DNA of 64,000 bases, taken from assembly GCF_947179515.1 (NCBI RefSeq), contig NC_067473.1, positions 85,445,850-85,509,849 on the forward strand, written 5' to 3'. Positions within the stretch are counted from its first letter, which is position 1. The number at the start of each line of letters is the position of its first letter. The translations under genes and the position numbers were made by a program. The stretch is from Apodemus sylvaticus (lineage: Eukaryota; Chordata; Mammalia; Rodentia; Muridae). The notes under the pieces were generated by a model that saw nothing but the letters and a program-made list of their open reading frames with translations, was not told the origin of the DNA and ran no database searches. Positions 38,500 to 49,761 of this stretch are shown here, one piece after another.

Positions 38500-41194
38500 C
38501 TCCAATATGGCTCTGTACACTATATCTTACTTTTCTATCCTTAAATTTTCCCATTTTATCATTTTATGTGTACAGTTGTTTGGTCCACATCCTAGAATAT
38601 GTATATGTAGTAACCACCAAGACCATATGATATCCCTCAGAAATCAAGTTACAGGGGATTATGCACCAACAAGTGAATGTGGGGGACTCAAACTCATATG
38701 CTGTGACTGATGAATTTAATTCTTCTTTATTATTAGTTTTCAGGGAATTTTAATACCATCTTCCTAGCAGGCAAATCTGAGTTTAACAGCAGAAAATAGT
38801 CAAGTGAGGATTCTGATGCATGAGGTTAAGTATTTTGATCAATACAGAGCCATGAGCATGAAGTTCTATGTCAGGTAAGAAAATTCCTTTGGGTAGAAGA
38901 AGCAATTTGTTGAAATGGTAATCAATGAGGTCATTTGCTTCCCTTTGTTGAATTGGGAGATGCTGCCAGTTACAGTTCTAAGCCCCATTCCTATCCTCAA
39001 GTCTTGGTGCACACAGGAAGTCAGTCTATTTCTGACAGGAATCATAGACTGAAAAGATGATTAATATAGATATTTATAAACCAAAGAATAGCATCATAGA
39101 GGAGAGGATCAGCTCCAGGATTGTGTCTCACATTAGTAATAAGAAAAAAAAGATGTGTTTTGATAAATGTGAAATAAGTAGTGTTTACTCTTTAATATGT
39201 ATTAGTTAGGAAAAATGGGAAGTGCCAACTGCACAAAGTTTGAGCTGATAAAATTGAGTTGATATATTGCTCAGAGAAATGTGAGTATCAATGATCCAGG
39301 ATGGATTGCATTATTTATTTATTATGTAGGGGATCTGATATTTCCCAACACTGTCTTCAGTAGATAAATTGCCCATTGTGTCTAAAGTTAGAGGGGTTTT
39401 AATACTAATAGAATGTCCCAAAAGCAATGGGACAGATTACATCCCCGGCATACGGATATTGTTTGATACACTTCATGATTTTCCAATGATCTACTTTTAT
39501 CCAGCAGTTGAGGGAGGCTTTCGTCGAAGTGAGTATAATCCATTCTCCAGCAGTATATTGTGGGGAATTGCATTTATGAATGAATCTTGCTATGTGGCAT
39601 AAAACACACAGAAGGCAAAGAAATATTTAAGTACTGGTTTTGCTAAAATAATCAAATTCAGGCATACTCTTGGTTGTTACCTTTATGTTAGGAAATAAGA
39701 AACTGTTTACCTGAATCAAAGATTTAATGTAGAAAATATATTGAAGTATGCCAGGAAAACAGGGTTACTATGAAAGAACTTTCAAGATTCTTTGAGAATA
39801 ATATGTATCAAAAGTTCATTACATGGAGTAAAAGTGTTAAAATATAATATAACTATCATAATGTGATAAATATAAGAATATGATGAGAATCAGTGAAAAA
39901 ATACTGCATGAATTTGAAGCGGAGTATGGATAGGCACACACTCAGATTTTTGTGGGGGAAAGGGAGGTTTCAAAATGGTCTATGTTAAATCTCAAAACTA
40001 AACTATATGTAAGTAAGTAAATAAATAAATTAGAATGTCTACATCATGTTCTTATGAAGGAAAATTTATTTATTCCAGCCCCAAGAGATTTGAGTATTGT
40101 GATACATTTTGTCTCAAAATCCACCATCCTATTTAACTCCAGTTTATTAATGAATTGAATTATGTTCAGAATGTGGCAGGATCTCTGGGTATGTAAATTT
40201 TATATGGGACAAAACTATCTTTTTCTTTTTGTTAATTGCAGCATAAGTGTGTCTCCTGTATTTTGTTTCATGACACAATGGTACAGGAATGTGTTTCCTA
40301 ACATATTTCAAGTATAGACATGATTGTGAGAAATCCAAGTTGAATTATGCAGTATAATTTCAATAATAATTTAATAATAATCACAGTATTTCTGATTTTA
40401 ATTCAATGATTTAGATATGATTGGGTGGAGAGATATGATCTCACCTCGAGTAAGAATGTCTGAACTGACCTCAGAATGTTTCCCTGACTGGCATCTCCTT
40501 TATGGTAGAGAGGGTGTGGTAAAGTAGCAGGATTTATCAAATGATGAGAAGATTTAATGAACTTAGGCTTTTTTCTGTGATTAAAGTGGCTGTCTCTTCT
40601 TAAGATTTTCCTATGCAATGCAGCAACTGGAACAAATATCACGGAAGAACTGTGGAAAGAATACGTGAAGCTGATTCAGGAACTCCGGATTCCTACTGAA
40701 AATATTGAAAATGTTTATGAAAGAGGTAAGTTGGTTACTGTAATTTAGACCAGTGATAACTTGAAATGAGAGCAAATGATAAAGATTCTTGTTTTCCATG
40801 TCAGTAATATAAAGTCCTTACATGATGATATGATGGAAATTCAATAGTATTTTAAATTGTCTCCCTCTTAGTTTCACCTCAGAGATGCATGTCCTAAATG
40901 GGAGTCTTGATCTCATGAGCAGAAAAAAATGTATTATTCATTATTCTTGAGTCACTGGAATTAAAGTTTGAGGTCGATTCAAGACTGTAAAGGCAAAGTA
41001 TTCACAACTGACATTCAGGAATTTCAACAAACTCTAATGTTATGAAAAGTCATTACTGGCTTTATTATAAATAATTATATGAATTTTAATATTACAAAAT
41101 ATTTGTCAATAAAGCACTCAATGCACACTCTTTAGTGACATTTATCAGGAGCAGAGATCAAACTTACATTCATCACCCTATTGTTAATGAGAAT

Positions 41195-41715
41195 ATTTTG
41201 TGCATTTTTTATTATTTTATTTATTTACATTCCAAATGTTATCCCATTTCCAGATTTTTCACCAAGAAATGCCCTATCTAATACCCCTCCTCCTGCTTCT
41301 ATGAGCTTGTTCCCCTCCCTACCCAATCTCTCCTGCCTCCTTGATCTTGCATTACCCTATATTGGGTCTTCAAGCATTCATAATACCAAGGGCCTCTTCT
41401 CCAAATGATGCCTGAAAAGGCCATCCTCTGCAACATATACTGATGGAGCCATGAGTCCCTCCATGTATACTCCCTGGTTGTATTTTAGACCCTGGGAGCC
41501 CAGTTTGGTTGATATTGTTTTTGTTCCTATGAGGTTGCAAACCCCTTCAGCTCCTTCTGTCCATTCTCTAACTCCTCCACTGGGGACCCAGTTGTCAGTT
41601 CAATGGTTGGCTGCAAGCATCTGCCTCTGTATATAACATGCTCTGGCAGTGCCTCTCAGGATACAGCTATATCAGGCTCCTTTGAGCATGCACTTCTTGG
41701 CACATTTTGTGCATT
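41195..41715 (-). mobile_element. L1 3' UTR fragment m
   Basis: Antisense L1 3' UTR: TTTACATTCCAAATGTTATCCC at the 3' end, then AATGATGCCTGAAAAGGCC, CCACTGGGGACCCAGTTG and GCATCTGCCTCTGTATATAA. It lies in the 3' flank of lipocalin copy A and has no partner in the flank of copy B, so it is younger than the duplication. The ORFs of 61-75 codons across it are not genes. Confidence 0.8.
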
Positions 41716-42031
41716 TCAAAATGTATGAGTTAAGATTATATAAAAGTCCTAAGGATAACAGGTATCTCAATTACTTTTCTGTTGTTGTAATGTTTCTTTC
41801 AGGAAATTACCAAAAATATCTTAAAGGTACATGTTGAAGGCCAGCCTTGACAGGTTAGGGTAAACTGAGGTGAGGCCATAAAGGCAGCAATTTATCATTC
41901 AGTAGACTGTTCTCAGAGGGAATAAAACTTGATTCAGTGGGGCCAGCATTTCCTCTGACCTATAAGAGTCTACTAGAACTCTTTGGTGATTAGAGAGAAG
42001 GATAAAAAGAAAAAATCAAGGAAAAGAGTAA

Positions 42032-42037
42032 AACACA

Positions 42038-42070
<33 letters not shown>
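42032..42070. repeat. (CA)n microsatellite
   Basis: About 18 CA units with one ACAT interruption. Confidence 0.95.
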
Positions 42071-42223
42071 TCAGTGAATAAAGCATGACAAACACTAAAA
42101 AAAAATATTTTTTTCACCCATTGCTTATATATACAGCAAATTTTATCAAGTAGCATAAATATTATAATGTGATAACATTCCATTTTCTTTTAATTAATGA
42201 TTATTTTTACAAGTAATTTTCCA

Positions 42224-42413
42224 GAGCTGGAAAGATGGCTGTGTGGTTAAGAGCACTGACTGCTCTTCTGAAAGTCCTGAGTTCAAATTCCAGCAACCAC
42301 ATGGTGGCACACAACAATCTGCAATGAGATCTGATGCCCTTTACTGTGGTGTCTGAAGACAGCAACACTGTATTTATATATAATAAATAAGTAAATCTTT
42401 AAAAAATAAAAAA
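42224..42413 (+). mobile_element. B2 SINE
   Basis: GAGCTGGAAAGATGGCTGTG, followed by an A-box region (GTGGTTAAGAGCACTG) and a B-box-like GAGTTCAAATTCC, CCACATGGTGGC, and an A-rich tail. B2 is tRNA-derived, transcribed by RNA polymerase III, and specific to muroid rodents. It lies between lipocalin copy A and its flank repeat. Confidence 0.95.
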
Positions 42414-42664
42414 TCAAAATGTATGTTCCCAAATACATTTTCTTTTTTATTGAAAAGGGAAGCAAAAACACTTTATAATAAAATTAAAGATTTAAATGGA
42501 AAATATTTCAGATAAAATAGAAGACATACATAGAAAAACATGTTAAAGTTGGCAATTTTCATGGAAAATTAAAGAGTAAAGTGGTAGACATGTAAAACAT
42601 TCCTAAATTAATTGAAATATGGAATAGAAACATTTCATGAAAGAATTGAAGAATTATGTAGAAA

Positions 42665-43487
42665 ATATTAGTTTTAGTTTATGGTTATATTTACCTCATC
42701 TAAGCTTCTTATGATGCCTATATTTTTAACCCAAGTAAAGTGTATGAAAATTAGCATCTAACATTACTTTAAATCCTTTTGGTGCACATCTACTGATCAC
42801 CAATGTTTTTATTAAGTCATGTGGAAGCTGAGGGCAATAACAGGTAAAAGAAATTAATCATCATCTTGATTACCTGGCCAGTTCTAGAATGAGAATTATG
42901 TCAGGTAGTGCTGGTAAGGCTGCCATTGTTCTTGCTCACTAACAATTAAAAAAAAAATCCTTAGATCAACTACAAAGATAGTGAATTTCTGAATTTCAAA
43001 TTGTATCTTATTATTTTGTATAGCAGAACCATGGATAAAATATCTTAACCTAACTTTACTGAAAAGCTGCATTTCCAAATTTTTCTAAATATGGTACTCA
43101 TTGCTGACAATATACATCTATAAATTCTTTTCAAGGGGGGTGATTGAATCATTAATCTGTTCCAGCAGTAAAACTTAAAAAAGTCAAGAATTTTTATTGT
43201 GAGTGCTAAAAATACTGCCATGTGAGGGGATGGAAGACGCCTCTGAGTTTTCAGGAAACACTTTGATTAGGAAAGATGTGAAGACTAAGAGTACAACAAG
43301 CAGATCTATGCTCTATAACAGCATAAAGCTCTCAGGACACTTATGTCTGGGGGCTCTGCCTATTTGGGGCAAGCCCATGGTAATTGTGGTGCTGTGTGTG
43401 CCACAGTCTTTCAGTTTTAAAGCAGTTTATTGCTCCTCTCCAATGGGCCTCTACAAGGACACAGATCATACAGTGTCCCCTTGATGG
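42665..43487 (-). repeat. Three-copy flank repeat, copy 3 (inverted)
   Basis: The reverse complement is colinear with 1-690 and 14950-15760: GACACTGTATGATCTGTGTCC (43485), CTCTAAAT.. blocks, GGCAGCCTTACCAGCACTACC (about 42920), and GAAGCTTAGATGAGGTAAATA (about 42710). This copy is the longest visible and shares different subregions with each of the other two. It lies beyond exon 6 of lipocalin copy A. Confidence 0.75.
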
Positions 43488-43514
43488 AATTTTCTCATAT
43501 GTCGACATCTTTTT

Positions 43515-43855
43515 AAAATATGAATATTTTCTTATTTACATTTCAAATGATATCTCCTTTCCCAATCTGTCTGCTGTAAACTCAATGTACAATAGCCCTC
43601 CTCCTGTTTCTATGAGACTGTTCATGCCACCAGCTCCCAGCTCCCTGCCCTGGCATTTCGATATACGGGGGCATCAAGCATTCACAGGACCAAGGTCCTC
43701 TCTTCCCCTTGATGCCTGACAAGTCCAGCCTCTTTTACAAATGTGGCTGGAGCCAAGAGTCCCTCCATGCATATTCTTTGGTGGTGGTTGAGTTCCCTGG
43801 GAGCTCTGGGGTTCTGGTTAGTTGTTATTGTTTTCTTCACATGGATTGCAAATTT
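43515..43855 (-). mobile_element. L1 3' UTR fragment n
   Basis: Antisense L1 3' UTR: TTTACATTTCAAATGATATC, then CCCTTGATGCCTGACAAGTCC and GTCCCTCCATGCATATTC. Related to fragment m and to the L1 at 19425. Confidence 0.75.
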
Positions 43856-43856
43856 T

Positions 43857-43926
43857 GACAAAGAAATAAGTTTGGAACCTAAGGAAAAGTATTGTTAACC
43901 TAAAAATTTGAGAGACAGACAGACAG

Positions 43927-43995
<69 letters not shown>

Positions 43996-44252
43996 CCTAG
44001 CATTAGCCTTTGTTGGCTACTCTGTGTTTTTATCTAGTCTATGTGTTGACCATCCAGGCTCCGTGTTGTTGGGACTATTTGGTTTAGATCCAGTCTATGT
44101 TTCTATGTGTTGTTTGTTAAGTTTGTGTGCTGTTTAGACTCAGTATGATTGATCATTTGGGCAAACAGTTTTGAAGTTGATTGGCATGCATATGGTGGAG
44201 AAATCAGTAACTGAGGCAATCTGTGAGAGTAAATCATCTGGTTCTTAGTGTT
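43857..44252 (-). mobile_element. Old class II ERV remnant, copy 2 (fragment)
   Basis: Aligned on the same strand with 25258-25725: TGACAAAGAAATAAGTTTGGAACC, then CCCTAGCATTAGCCTTTG, TTTGTTAAGTTTGTGTGCTG and GGAGAAATCAGTAACTGAGG. Its right edge is next to the 3' tail of the long antisense L1. The central (GA)n tract (43929-43993) replaces the (GAAA)n of the other copy. What part of the virus this represents is not certain. Confidence 0.6.
43929..43993. repeat. (GA)n microsatellite
   Basis: A nearly pure GA tract in the ERV fragment. The minus-strand ORF here is a translation of it. Confidence 0.95.
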
Positions 44253-44574
44253 TTGCTTTGTTTTGTTTTGTTTTTTTTATATATTTACTTTTCTTTTCTT
44301 TTCTTTTTTTATTCGATATATTTTAATTTACATTTCAAATGATTTCTCCTTTTCTGGCTTCCCACTACCTGAAAGTCCCATAATCCCTCTTCCCTCCCCC
44401 TATTCCCCCATCAACCCCTTCCCACTTACCTGTTCTGGTATTACCCTATACTGCTACACTGAGTCTTTCCATAACTAGGAGCTACTCCTCCATTTTTCTT
44501 GGACATCATTTGATGTTTGGATTATGTTTTAGTTATTCCAATTTTCTGGGCTAATATCCACCTATTAGTGAGTA

Positions 44575-47500
44575 CATACCATGATGGATCTTTTGAGACT
44601 GGGTTACCTCACTTAGTATGATGATCTTCAGCTCCACCCATTTGCCTAAGAATTTCATGAATTCATTGTTTCTAATGGCTGAATAGTACTCCATTGTGTA
44701 TATATACCACATTTTTTGCATCCATTCTTCTGTTGAGGGATACCTGGGTTCTTTCCAGCTTCTGGCTATTATAAAGAGGGCTGCTATGAACATAGTGGAG
44801 CGTGTATCCTTATTACATGCTGGGGATTCCTCTGGGTATATGCCCACTAGTGGTATAGCAGGGTCCTCTGGAAGTGATGTGACCAGTTTTCAGAGGAAAC
44901 ACCAGACTGATTTCCAGAGTGGTTGTACCAATTTGCAACCCCACCAGCAATGAAGGAGTGATCCTCTTTCTCCACATACTTTGCCAACAGCTGCTGTCTC
45001 CTGAGTTTTTAATCTTAGCCATTCTGACTGGTGTAAGGTGAAATCACAGGGTTGTTTTGATTTGCATTTCCCTAATGACTAATGATGTTGAGCATTTTTT
45101 AAGATGCTTCTCAGCCATCCGAAGTTCTTCGGGTGAAAATTATTTGTTTAGCTCTGTACCCCATTTTTAATAGGGTTATTTCATTTTCTGGGGTCTAACT
45201 TCTTGAGTTCTTAGTATATATTGGATATCAGCCCTCTGTTGAATGTAGGGTTGGTGAAGATCTTGTTGGTTGCAGATATGTCCTTTTGATGGTATCATTT
45301 GCCTTACAGAAACTTTGTAATTTTATGAGGTCCCATTTGTCAATTCTTGATCTTAGAGGATAAGCTATTGGTATTCTGTTCAGGAATTTTCCCCCTGTAC
45401 CCATGTCCTCAAGGGTCTTCCACAATTAATTTTCTATTAACTTCAGGGTGTCTGGCTTTATGTGGAGGTCCTTGATCCACTTGGAATTGAGCTTAGTACA
45501 GGAGATAAGGATGGATCAATTCACATTCTTCTGCATGCTGATCTCCAGTTGAACCAGAACCATTTGTTGAAAAGGCAATCTTTTTTCCACTGGATGTTTT
45601 CAGCCACTTTGTAGATGATCAAGTGGCCATAGTTGTTTGGGTTCATTTCTGGATCTTCAATCCTATTCCATTGATTGGCCTGCCTGTCACTGTACCAATA
45701 CCATACAGTTTTTAACACTATTGCTCTGTAGTATAGCTTGAGGTCAGGAATACTGATTCCTCCAGAATTTCTTTTGTTGTTGAGAATAGATATAGCTATC
45801 CTGGGTTTTTTGTTATTCCAGATGAATTTGAAAATTGCTCTTTCTAACTCTATCAAGAACTGAGTTGGGATTTTGATGGGTATTGAATTGAATCTGTATT
45901 GCTTTTGGCAAAATGTCCATTTTAACTATATTGATCCTGCCAATCCATGAGCATGGGAGATTTTTCCATTTTCTGAGGTCTTCTTCTATTTCCTTTTTCA
46001 GAGACTTGAAGTTCTTGATATACAGATATTTCACTTGTTTGGTGAGAGTCACATGAAGGTACTTTATATTGTTTGTGTCTATTGTGAAGAGTGTCATTTC
46101 CCTAATTTCTTTCTCAGCCTGCTTATCCTTTGAGTATAGGAAGGCTACTGATTTGCTTGAGTTGATATTATGACCTGCCACATTGCTGAAGTACGTTTTC
46201 AGCTGTAAAAGTTCTCTGGTGGAGTTTTTGGGGTCACTTAGGTAGACTATCAGATCATCTGCAAATAGTGATAACTTGATTTCTTACTTTCCAATTTGTG
46301 TCCCATTGACCTCCTTATGTTGTCTAATTACCCTAGCTAGTACCTCAAGTACAATATTGAAAAGATAAGGAGAGAGGGGGCAGCCCTGTCTAGTCCTGAT
46401 TTTAGTGGGATAGCTTCAAGTTTCGCTCCATTTAGTTTGATGTTGGCTACCAGTTTGCTGTATATTGCTTTTACTATGTTTAGGTATGGGCCTTGAATTC
46501 CTGTTCTTTCCAAGACTTTAAGCATGAAAGGATGCTGAATTTTATCAAATGCCTTTTCAGCATCCAATGAAGTGACCATGTGTTTTTTTTTTTTTTTCCT
46601 GGAGCTTGTTTATGCAGTGGATTGCATTGTTTGGCCATCCCTGTTTCCCGGGGATATAGCCTATTTGATCATGGTGGATGATCATTTTGATGTGTTCTTT
46701 GATTCGGTTGGCAAGAATTTTATTGAGTATTTTTGCATTGATGTTCATAAGAGAAACTGGTCTGAAGTTTTCTTTCTTTGTTGGATCTTTGTGTGGTTTT
46801 GGTATCAGTGTAATTGTGGCTTCATAGAATGAGTTGGATATTGTTCCTTCTGTTTCAATTTTGTGGAATATTTTAAAGAGTCTTGGTGTTAGGTCTTCTT
46901 TGAAGGTCTGATAGAATTCTACACTGAAACCATCTGGTCCTGTGGTTTTGTTGGTTGGAAGTCTTTTTATGACCCCTTCTATTTCTTTAGGGGTTATGGG
47001 ACTGTTTACATGATCTATTTGGTCCTGATATAAATTCCTGTCTTCTTCTCCTCCTTGGTGAATTAGAGTCTTTTTCTTCCAGAGCTTTCACATGTGCCAT
47101 TAAGCTGCTGGTGTATGCTCTCTCCCATTTGGTGTCTATCTAGGAAATTGTCCATTTCCTCCAGATTCTCCAGTTGTATTATGTATAGGCTTTTGTAGTA
47201 GTATATGATGATTTTTTGTATTTCCTCAGTTTCTGTTGTTATATCCCCCTTTTCATTTCTAATTTTGTTAGTTTGGATACTGTCTCTGTGCCCTTTGCTC
47301 ACTCTGGCTAAGGGTTTATCTATCTTTTTGATTTTCTCAAACAACCAGCTCCTGGTTTTGTTGATTCTTTGTATGGTTCTCTTTGTTTCCACTTGATTCA
47401 TTCCAGCCCTGAGTTTGATGAGTTCCTGTCTTCTTCTCCTCCTTGGTGAATTAGAGTCTTTTTCTTCCAGAGCTTTCACATGTGCCATTAAGCTGCTAGT

Positions 47501-48440
47501 GTATGCTCTCTCCCATTTCTTTTTGGAGGCACTCAGAGATATGGATTTTCCTATTAGCACTGCTTTCATTGTGTCCCTGATTTCCGTATGTTGTGCCATC
47601 ATTTTCATTAAATTCTAAAAAGACTCTGAATTCTTTCTTTATTTCTTCTTTGGCCAAATAGTGTCATTGAGTAGAGTATTGTTCAGCCTCCATGCGTATG
47701 TGGGATTTCTGTTGGTTTTGTTGCTATTAAAGACCAGTCTTGCTCCATAGTGATCTGATAGGTATGGGATTAGTTCGATCTTCTTATATTTGTTGAGGTC
47801 TGTCTTGTTACCAATTATATGGTCGGTTTTGGAGAAGGCACCATGAGGTGCTGAGAAAAAGGAATATTCTTTTGCTTTAGGGTGAAAAGTTCTATAAGTA
47901 TCAATTAAGTCCAGTTGGCCCAATGTTTCAATTAGTGTTACTGTGTCCCTGTTTAGTTTCTGTTTTCCTGATTGGTCCATTGAGGAAAATGGAATGTTGA
48001 AGTCACCCACAATTATTGTGTTAGGTTCAATGTGTGCTTTGAGCTTTAGTAAAGTTTCTTTTACAAATGAAGGTGCCCTTGCATTTGGAGCATAGATGTT
48101 CACAATGGAGAGTTCTTGGTGGATTTTTTTCTTTGACCAGCAAGAAGTGTCCTTCCTTGTCTCTTTTGATGACTTTAGGTTGAAAGTCAATTTTATCTGA
48201 TATTAGAATTGCTACTCCGGCTCGTTTCCTGAGACCATTGCCTTGTAAAATTGTCTTCCAGCCTTTTACTCTAAGGTAGATTTTGTCTTTGACACTGAGG
48301 TGTGTTTCCTGTATGCAGCAAAATGTAGGGTCCTGTTTCCTTTTCTATTCTGTTAGTCTGTGTCTTTTTATTGGGGAATAGAGTACATTGATGTTAAGAG
48401 AAATTAAGTAATAGTGATTATTCCTTCCTATCATTTTTGA
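44575..48440 (-). pseudogene. L1 ORF2 pseudogene (copy g)
   Basis: Domains in order: an AP-type endonuclease (TIIVGDFNIPFSSMDQSGK near 48010; HGAFSKTDHIIGNKTDLNK near 47840), a reverse transcriptase (KAFDKIQHPFMLKVL near 46530, LSLFADDLIVY near 46270), and a C-terminal region (FKFIWNNKKPRIA near 45830; WKEPRYPSTEEWMQKMWY near 44750). In L1 the protein nicks target DNA and copies L1 RNA there. Open pieces reach 183 codons. The copy is broken by frameshifts, for instance near 47630 and 46570, and by the 47035-47130 duplication. Confidence 0.85.
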
Positions 48441-48488
48441 TGTTATTTTTATATTTGAGTGGTTATCTTCTTTTGGGTTTGATGAAAG

Positions 48489-49720
48489 TTACAATCTTGT
48501 TTTTCCTAGAGTGTAGTTTGCCTCCTTGTATTGGAGTTTTCTTCTTGTTACTCTTTGTAGGGTTGGGTTTGTGGAAAGGTATTGTGGAAATTTGGTTTTG
48601 TCATAGAATATCTTGGTTTCTCCATCTATGGTTATTGAGAGTTTTGCCGGGTATAGTAGTTTGGCTAGCATTTGTGTTCTCTTAGAGTCTGCATGAGATC
48701 CACCCAGGATCTTCTAGCTTTTATAGTGTCTGGTGAGATGTCTTGTGTGATTCTAATAGGTCTTCTTCCTTTATGTGCTACTTGGCCTTTTTTCTCTTAC
48801 TGCCTTTAATATTCTTTCTTTGTTTAGTACATTTGGGGTTTTGATTATTATCTGAAAGGAGGTGTTTCTGTTCTGGTCCAGTCTGTTTGGAGTTCTGTAG
48901 GCTTCTTGTATATTCATGGGCATCTCTCTCTTTAGGTTAGGGAAGCTTTCTTCCATAATTTTATTGAAGATATTTGCTGGCCCTGTCAGTTGTAAATCTT
49001 CACTCTCATCTATGCCTATAATCCTTAGGTTTGGTCTTCTCATTGTGTCCTGGATTTCCTGGATGTTTTGGGTTACAAGCTTTTTGCATTTTGCATTTTC
49101 TTTAACTGATGAGTCCATGATTTTATGGTATCTTCAGCATCTGAGATTCTTTCTTCTATCTCTTGTATTCTGTTGTTGATATTTGCATCTATGGCTCCTA
49201 CTTTTTTCCCAAGATTTTCTATCTCCAATGTTATTTCCCTTTGCGATTTCTTAGTTGTTTCTACTTCTGTTTTTAGAACCTGGATGGTTTTGCTCAGCCC
49301 CTTCCCTTGCTTGTTTGTGTTTTCCTGTAATTCTTTAAGAGATTTTTGTGTTTCCTCTTTCATGAACTCAGCCTGATGACCAAAGTTCTCCTGAATTTCT
49401 TTAAGTGATTTTTGTAGTTCCTCCTTATTGGCTTCTATCTCTTGACCCATATTCTCCTGAATTTCTTTGAGTGATTTTTGTGTTTCCCTTGTAAGGTCTT
49501 CTACCTTTTGATCCATTTTCTCCTGAATTTCTTTAAGAGATTTATTTATGTCCTTCATGTTTTCCTGTAACAGCATCATGACCAGTGATTTTAAATCCAA
49601 ATCTTGTTTTTCTGGTGTGTTGGGGTATCCAGGACATGCTGTTAATGGAGAATTGTATTCAGATGCTGCCATATTTCTTTGATTTCTGTTAGTAACATTC
49701 CTACATTTTCCTTTTGCCAT
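48489..49720 (-). pseudogene. L1 ORF1 pseudogene (copy g)
   Basis: Starts MAKGKCRNVTNRNQRN at 49720. Residues 50-200 form a long coiled coil with a repeated SLKEIQENMG / SLKEIQEKMD unit. Then the frame shifts near 49100 and continues in IQEIQDTMRRPNLRIIGI (RNA-recognition domain), EAYRTPNRLDQNRN (about 48905) and, after another shift near 48780, LLYPAKLSITIDGETKIF (about 48650) of the C-terminal domain. ORF1p is the RNA-binding trimer of L1 particles. The 215-codon first piece is the longest open L1 frame in the window. Confidence 0.88.
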
Positions 49721-49761
49721 CTATTTCTCACTGGTGTTAGTTGGTCTTGTTGTCAATGCCG

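Larger units (their letters stand above)
36871..40897 (+). pseudogene. Lipocalin pseudogene copy A (aphrodisin/OBP/MUP-like), six exons
   Basis: Exon 1 is 36871-36937, a signal peptide (MKFLFLAGACLVSNTEE) ending in phase 1 before GTTGGG. Exon 2 is 38744-38874: joined codons read Q-G-N-F-N-T-I-F-L-A, the place of the lipocalin G-x-W. A 2-nt deletion relative to copy B follows, then ENSQVRILMHEVKYF..MKFYV and donor GTAAGA. Exon 3 is 39210-39280, phase-matched (R-K-N-G-K-C-Q-L-H-K-V) with an in-frame TGA at 39241, donor GTGAGT. Exon 4 is 39392-39528 (FPMIYFYPAVEGGFRR), donor GTGAGT; its acceptor side needs a frameshift. Exon 5 is 40624-40725, 102 bp as in MUP genes (TEELWKEYVKLIQELRIP), donor GTAAGT. 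Exon 6 is from 40872, ending S-P-Q-R-C-M-S-stop, with the C-terminal cysteine that pairs with the exon 3 cysteine in this family. Disabled by at least the exon 2 and exon 3 lesions. Intron 1 holds an LTR. Confidence 0.78.

Noticed and set aside
39369..39602. 77-codon ORF as an independent small gene
   Set aside because: It spans lipocalin exon 4 plus both introns' edges; splice donor GTGAGT at 39529 and the mirrored copy at 18519-18385 explain it.
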